From contig JAGPYM010000005.1 in the NCBI GenBank assembly GCA_020736575.1, forward strand, positions 124,001 to 188,000: a stretch of 64,000 nt of DNA. The letters run 5' to 3'. The stretch is from Thelonectria olida. Lineage: Eukaryota; Ascomycota; Sordariomycetes; Hypocreales; Nectriaceae. The translations under genes and the position numbers were made by a program. The notes beneath the pieces are model-generated. The model did not search any database and was not told the DNA's origin. It saw nothing but the letters and a program-made list of their open reading frames with translations. This document shows, piece by piece, positions 58,834 to 64,000 of this stretch (the first letter of the stretch is position 1; each line of letters starts with the position of its first letter).

Positions 58834-60023
58834 ATGCCCAAGCTCTATACCGAATTGTAACTCTCCCCCTCTCATCCTTCATCCCAATCCTAATCCTTCT
58901 GCTAATCGCTGTTGTCTTCGTTTCCACAGCCATTCGCGGAACCGTGGTGACTCGGACTGGCCTGCCGAGAGCCGTCCTCGGACCACCGCTCCCATCATCA
59001 TAGCGAGATCGCCCATCCCAGAAGAGCAAGAACCTCCTTCACCTCAGTCTCAGTACTTTGAGAATCGAGAGACTCTACGCCCTGAATTGGAACTTCGACA
59101 GCGTGCCCGACGACCAACCAAGCCCCCTCCAAGGATCCCGCTGGTTCCAAACTCACCCTCGCTCACACTGTGCTACGCCATGGCTCCTAACCCAACCAGC
59201 CCGCCTCCCATGCCTTGGCTCAACCCCAACTATGCCAGGCACTTAAACGGCCAGAGCCTCGCTGTGATTAGCACTAGGCCTGAGGGGATGCAGAATGCCG
59301 AGTGGCTGGCTATACAAGGTATTTGGACTACTATTCCTCGAGGACTTCTGACCACTAACACCATTCAGTCAGGGAACACCACCATCTCCTCTGGACTCTG
59401 GTCGGCATGATCGCGAATACCCAGAATCCTAAAGAGGCGGCTTGCAAATGTCCAAAGATGTCGGCTGGCCTGTATGCAATCCCCAACCCCCCCAAACTGT
59501 TCTGCGTTTCCTAACAACACCCAGTCAAGTCTGGCCCTGGCATTACGACCGCGGGAGCTGGTCTGAACCCCGAGCACGCGACTACTGCGGTCTGGCAGGG
59601 ACCTGGATCACAGACCAGCTAAACCGGAGAAGCATCTTTCCCATCAAGCCCAAGGATCCGAGCCGCAAATCCCAAGACTATAATGTTCCTGCTCCCCAGC
59701 TGGGCGAAGAGGATCCCTTGGTGGTCCAGATTCGAGGCGAGATCTGCCGAAAGAGCTTCTTCCACATGGCTCATATATACTCCCATCTCTACTGGGAGCA
59801 CTTCGTTGAGTCCTTCATCAGGATCGAGGTAGAGAAGAATCTGAATACATCCTTCACCCACTTCCTCATCACCGGCACAAGCCTGGGCCTCCTGAAGCCC
59901 TCAGATCTGGAGCCCATGCAGGCTATGATCGACCTCTGGGCTCGGGAGGGCGTTTTCGACGAGAGCTCGGAAATTTACAAGATGGCGAACCCAGATTGCC
60001 CTAGCTCTCCTACTGCTATTTAG
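58834..60023 (+). CDS. Divergent MOB (Mob1/phocein) family protein
   Basis: Four exons (58834-58856, 58930-59318, 59369-59471, 59525-60023) encode about 337 residues. The first exon is 23 nt (MPKLYTEF) in an ACCATG context; an ATG at 58690 is an alternative. Residues 1-100 are Pro-rich and disordered. The MOB core begins EWLAIQVREHHHLLWTLVGM, with the zinc-side cysteines in CKCPKMSAG, then WPWHYDRG in place of the usual YRW segment. The His motif AHIYSHLYWEHF, LNTSFTHFL and LEPMQAMIDLW complete it. The cysteines are spaced C-x-C where human MOB1 has C-x4-C, and the His motif has extra residues compared with HIYHQHF. MOB proteins activate NDR/LATS kinases (Dbf2, Cbk1). This looks like a third, less studied fungal MOB group rather than MOB1 or MOB2. 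It converges on Utp14. Confidence 0.8.
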
Positions 60024-60410
60024 CTGGCTCTTTGGGCGGTCGACTAACGAAGTTATGACAAGGACGGACGGGATATGATACCTCTTGGGAAAATTTGGGC
60101 ACTATGGCACCCATGTCAAACCGGCCCGCCATGGCGAACAGAGAAAGTGAAATATGACGACGGATTCTGACGGTTGTTCAACTGCCTGACCAGAGAGGTC
60201 TGTAGGATTCGTGGAGCATGCACGTATCGTATTCGTCAGTTCAAGTGTAAAATCATAAACTAGTACGCCTATTTCAACTCTCTTGACCCAGGCTCGTTGA
60301 TTGAGGTCACTGTAAAATAGGCATAGCGTTGGCACAAGAAAACTGGACAGGACAAAAGGCTCTCGGACCCGCAACAAATTCTGTCAGACTTCGACAGCAA
60401 CGTCTATTAT
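60024..60410. other. Intergenic between convergent MOB and Utp14 genes
   Basis: Only 3' untranslated sequence is expected here. I saw no gene or repeat. Confidence 0.5.
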
Positions 60411-63168
60411 TTATATCATAGGCTTGGAAATGGGTGCGATGATGCCCTGCTTCATCAACACGCGAGGCTTGGTGGTGTCTTGGAAGGTCTCCTTGGTCAT
60501 CCACTCAGGGCCGACAGGCAAACGGAGTGAGCGCTCATACTGATCACGAGACTCGAAGGGGTGTGGGAGCTGAGAAGCGAGATACTGGTCATTCTGAATA
60601 ATCGTTAGCATGTCTTTCATAGGCCCATCTTGGCGTTGTGCTTACCTTCTTCACTCTCTTCTCGTTAATAATGACCCTCTCCAGCTTGGCGTCCTTGCGG
60701 TTCTTCTTCTTGACACCCTCCACCTTGGTCAAGAAGCGGCCTTGATGGCGCTTCTTTTCCTTGGCGCTAACACCATCGCCAACCCACGAGCCCCAGCCTG
60801 GGAGTGTGTTGTCAATGACCTTGTCATCGTCGGCTTCAGCAACTTCGGCCTTTTCGCGCTCAAAGTCGCCCACGACGTCTTCGCCAGCAAAAGCGCGCGC
60901 CACCATCTCCTGGTCACGGATGGCCATGGGAAGGTGCAGATCCGTCTCCGAGGCATCGGAATCGTCTCCGTTCTGTGCGTGGCTGGTTGTGACCTTGGAC
61001 TTTGACTTGGACTTGGGTCGGGAGGCCACCATGACGTTGGCAGTAAGATCGAGGTCCTCGACGCGCGCGCTTGACTGGCCCTTCTTGGATTTACGGCGTG
61101 TTTCTCCGCGAGACCATGCTCCCGCGGTAGAGCCGCCTGCTGACGCGGAAAAGTCGGTGGTGGATGTGAGTTTGGGTCCCGTGGCATTCGATTCGGTGGT
61201 AATCATGACTTCGTCCTCATCATCGTCATCGCCGGATCTGTGCTTCTTGGACGACAGGGACGAAGTGTTCAGCGCAGGCGCAAATGGCTTACCGTCGGCA
61301 GCACCGTACTGTCGACGACCTACCTCCTCCCTCTCATTTTCATCAGAGTCCTCAGCATCCTCCCCATCGAGATCCCGCCTGATCTCCCTAATGAGCGCAT
61401 CGTTGGCTTCTTTCTTGGCCGCCTCGGCCTTTTGCATAAACTTCATCTGCATCAACTTCGACTGAGGTTCGTCGTCATCTTCCTCTAGTTCCTTGAGCTG
61501 TCGTCTTAATGACGCATCGCCACCATCTGAGTCGTCGTCGGAGCTGGTATCGTCGTCAGAACCATCAGTGCGGCCTTCTTTCCTCCTTCGGAGCTCCTCG
61601 TCTCTGCGCGCCATCTCCGTGAGACCTGCACGGAACTCGTCATCCCAAACAGCTCGCTTGTTTTTGTTGCCAACCTTGGCCCACTTGCTGTCCTTGTGAC
61701 GTTGGCCAACACGCTCAAGAGCTCGTCGACGATCCTGAGCCTCTCGTTCTGCCTCGGAGTCGATCTCTCCAGCCTCCTCCATTGCCTCCTTGGTGGCCAT
61801 TTCATCGCGCTCCCGCTGTTTCCTGTGTACACGGTGATAGGCCTTGCTCTTGATCTTCTTGATGCGCTTCGCACGCTTCGCCTCTCGTGAGTTGAGCTCG
61901 CGTTCCATGCGCTTACGAGTAAGAGCCTCTTTTCTTGACAGCTCATTGCCCTCTTCATCAACTTCCTTCTCTCGCTTCTTTTCGGGCTTGTTCAGTGACA
62001 GGCCACTTTGTTCCATGATTGACATGATGGTAGATTCCAACTCATTGCTTGGTTTCTTGGCGGTCAGGGGCTGAATCTCAGTAGTGTCCAGGCCAACCAT
62101 TGCTGAGTTTTGGGGTAGAGGGAAGACGAGATGCTCAGCTCTTCGATTTTGCTTCACCGTGTCGGTCCAGCGATCCATAGTTTCATTCGTCTTGTCGTAG
62201 GCGGCGCTTCGGTCTATACGACCCTGTTCCCTCCTCGCGAGAGGGACGTCTAGCTTCTTGGCGGCACCAGGTCGCTTCTCCTTCTCCTCCTTTGTCAACA
62301 GCTTCATTGACTTCTTGACATTTTGGTCGTTGATTCCTGTGAGGCCAAGATCGCTGAGGCTGATTTTCGTCTTCGTCTTCTTGACCTGGTCCTCCTGTTC
62401 CTCGCCTCCATACCCAGCAATCAGGCCCTGAAGAGCCTCTAGTTTTTCTGGGTTTGCCTCATCGTCTTCACTGTCGTCGTCCTGAATGTCGTCCTCTTCT
62501 GATTCATCAGAGGCATCATCGTCTGAGTCTGAAGAACCAGACTCGTCCTTATTATCAGCTTCTTCCTCCGAAGACTCTTCGAACTGATCCAAAGCGGTTG
62601 CCAGATCAATGGCGTCTGTGCCAAGGGTTTCCCCCTCGTCATCCTGGGAATCATCTTCGGAGTCGTCGTTCTGTTGTCTGTTAGCAACGCCCCAGATTCG
62701 CTTTGTCATCGAAAAACGGACCTTTTGGGTAGGCTTGCTACCACGGAATGTATATCCTTCGAATTTCTCGTCGTCGCTTTCGCCAAACGCTTCGTCACTC
62801 TCAATTTCAGAGTCCTCGTCGTCCTCGCGCAATCCTCCTAGCCTCCATTCATTGCCCTCGCTGTCACTACCATATTCGGGGTCGTCGTCAGCAGTTCGGC
62901 TAGGTCGCTTGACTTTTTTCCTTTGGGGCTCTTCTTCTTCCTCCTCCTCCTCTTCCTCTTCGTCGTCTCGGCCGTGCTTTCTTTCGACTTCGGCATCAAG
63001 CTCTCGGGCCCTGGGCGTGCGCTTCTGCTTGGGAGCAAAGTTTTCTTGGGCGATGCCAAAGGCGTCGAGGGCGTTCTTCTGTGAACGGGCCTTGGACTTC
63101 TTGTGTGCGGCGGGTTTCGGCTTGGGGCCCGCGAGAAGGGAACGTCCGTGGGCTTGTCGTCCACCCAT
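60411..63168 (-). CDS. utp14: U3 snoRNP / SSU-processome protein Utp14
   Basis: Two exons (60646-63168 and 60411-60593) encode about 901 residues. The intron at 60594-60645 (GTAAGC donor, GCTAACG branch site, TCAG acceptor) joins INEKRVKK to NDQYLASQLPHPFESRDQYE. Starting at 63168 gives MGGRQAHGRSLLAGPKPK, the usual start; a longer in-frame version from 63222 is possible. The protein is extremely charged: long Asp/Glu/Ser runs (including 13 Glu near residue 70) alternate with Lys/Arg-rich helices (KRAKRIKKIKSKAYHRVHRK). The C-terminus carries the family signatures LPGWGSWVGDG and LERVIINEKRVKK, then FESRDQYERSLRLPVGPEW and KPRVLMKQGIIAPI. Utp14 works in the nucleolus in 18S rRNA maturation, where in yeast it activates the helicase Dhr1. 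It is head to head with COX15. Confidence 0.95.
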
Positions 63169-63669
63169 TTTTACGGCCGTTGGTGACTGTGAAGGCTCGA
63201 ATGGGTTCGATGGTGAATTCAAGACCAGTCTAGCTCAAGCTCTGCGACGTTCGGCGGTTGGTGGGATGGTGATGGGCACTTTTTGCAATTTTCTGCCGTT
63301 CAAAAATTTAGGCGGTGAGAAGTGGATACTGGCGGGGACCCTGACTGGAGCGATCTGTAGCAATTGCGGGTACACGGGCAGTGGCACCTATCAATGGCGC
63401 CCTATTTAGGTAGCTCTTCCAGGGCGGTCCAGCGGTTGTTCCAGGGACAGGGTGCTCCATAGGTGTCGGGTGCTGTCGTTAACTAGAACTAGCAGCGCGA
63501 ACCCGAGAGCGCGAGCGCCGAGACCCATCGGAACCAAGTGCCCAGAAGCACACTTTCTACCACAATTTGTCCACCCTCGTATGACTTCCCTTTCTCTTTC
63601 TTCTGGAACAACGCCAGTTGATTCTCTCCTTTCTTTTGCACTTTCCAACGCAAAAGAGCTGCATTAAAT
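63169..63669. promoter_or_regulatory. Divergent promoter, Utp14 and COX15
   Basis: A 501-base intergenic region lies between two housekeeping genes transcribed apart. C/T-rich runs (CCCTTTCTCTTTCTTCTGG near 63588-63606) precede the COX15 start. No TATA box was seen, as is normal for housekeeping genes. Confidence 0.5.
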
Positions 63670-64000
63670 ATGGCGTCCTTTGCCCCCGGGTTAAGGAGGT
63701 TGTTCGTCCAGGCTTCGGCCTCGACGCCAAAGTTCTTTGTCTGCAACCAGTGCCTCCGACAGGCCCCGCGCACCGGTACCGTCTCGTCTCGCATCCTCAA
63801 CGTCGTCCGATCGCGATCTTACGCCGACGCCGCCATTGGAAAGGCTGTTCCTACTATTTCCGAGCAGGTTGCTGCCCGGTCGGCTCCAAGTGTTTCTGAG
63901 ACGGCAAAGAAGGCATGGCCCAAGGTTTCGTCCAAGGGTGCTGGATACTGGCTCCTCGGAAGTGCGCTCAGTGTCTTTGGTATCGTCGTTTGGGGTGGCC
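63670..64000 (+). CDS. cox15: Heme A synthase COX15 (5' partial)
   Basis: The first 110 residues are present; the gene runs off the right edge. The N-terminus (MASFAPGLRRLFVQASASTP) is basic and Ser/Ala-rich, a typical mitochondrial presequence. Linker segments NQCLRQAPRTGTVSSRILNV and RSRSYADAAIGKAVPTISEQ follow. The last visible part, KGAGYWLLGSALSVFGIVVW and GG, is the first transmembrane helix of Cox15, normally followed by LTRLTESGLS, which would lie just outside the window. Cox15 sits in the inner mitochondrial membrane and oxidises heme O to heme A for cytochrome oxidase. The call rests on that helix and the presequence. No intron is seen so far. Confidence 0.85.
   Translation, partial: MASFAPGLRRLFVQASASTPKFFVCNQCLRQAPRTGTVSSRILNVVRSRSYADAAIGKAVPTISEQVAARSAPSVSETAKKAWPKVSSKGAGYWLLGSALSVFGIVVWGG

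Overview
This window comes from a filamentous ascomycete (Pezizomycotina, most likely Sordariomycetes). The evidence is spliced genes with 41-90 nt introns, GT/AG borders and CTAAC-like branch sites, together with fungus-specific families: a Zn2Cys6 regulator, a Fungal_trans_2 regulator, a LaeA/UMTA-type methyltransferase, an RRT8-type spore-wall protein, a GH12 xyloglucanase and the kinetochore protein Sos7. I rebuilt the exon structures by hand from splice signals, reading frame and family motifs. Nothing was aligned or searched.

Layout. 1-2040: an RS-rich nuclear protein (minus, cut by the left edge) head to head with Sos7 (plus). 2041-17790: gene-poor, holding one Zn2Cys6 regulator (minus, 7371-8570) with a long leader and upstream region. 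17791-21156: a LanC-like protein (minus) divergent from an RRT8/EI24 membrane protein (plus). 23213-28457: a large secreted Ser/Thr-rich mucin-like protein converging on a GH12 glucanase. 28701-35012: a Fungal_trans_2 regulator divergent from a UMTA-type methyltransferase with eight exons. 36347-37745: two small minus-strand genes, one a two-exon 83-residue cysteine-containing protein and one carrying an apparent frameshift in a C6 run. 37746-42292: gene-poor. 42293-46991: dihydroorotase (ten exons, one of 13 nt), a His-rich membrane protein and L-rhamnose mutarotase, all on the plus strand. 47454-50115: an EGF-like single-pass membrane protein with a long pyrimidine-rich leader. 50116-55489: gene-poor. 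55490-64000: a small kinase-like protein, a divergent MOB protein, Utp14, and the start of COX15 at the right edge.

Housekeeping genes (Sos7, dihydroorotase, Utp14, COX15) lie among accessory-type genes: secreted or surface proteins, a plant cell-wall enzyme, regulators and a methyltransferase. No polyketide synthase, NRPS, terpene cyclase, transposase, CRISPR array or clear tRNA was found. There is therefore no complete biosynthetic cluster, and I do not claim a wholly new system. The best leads are the LanC-like protein, the His-rich membrane protein, the divergent MOB protein, two GC-AG introns needed to restore conserved motifs, the 13-nt microexon, and the two small minus-strand genes near 36-38 kb.
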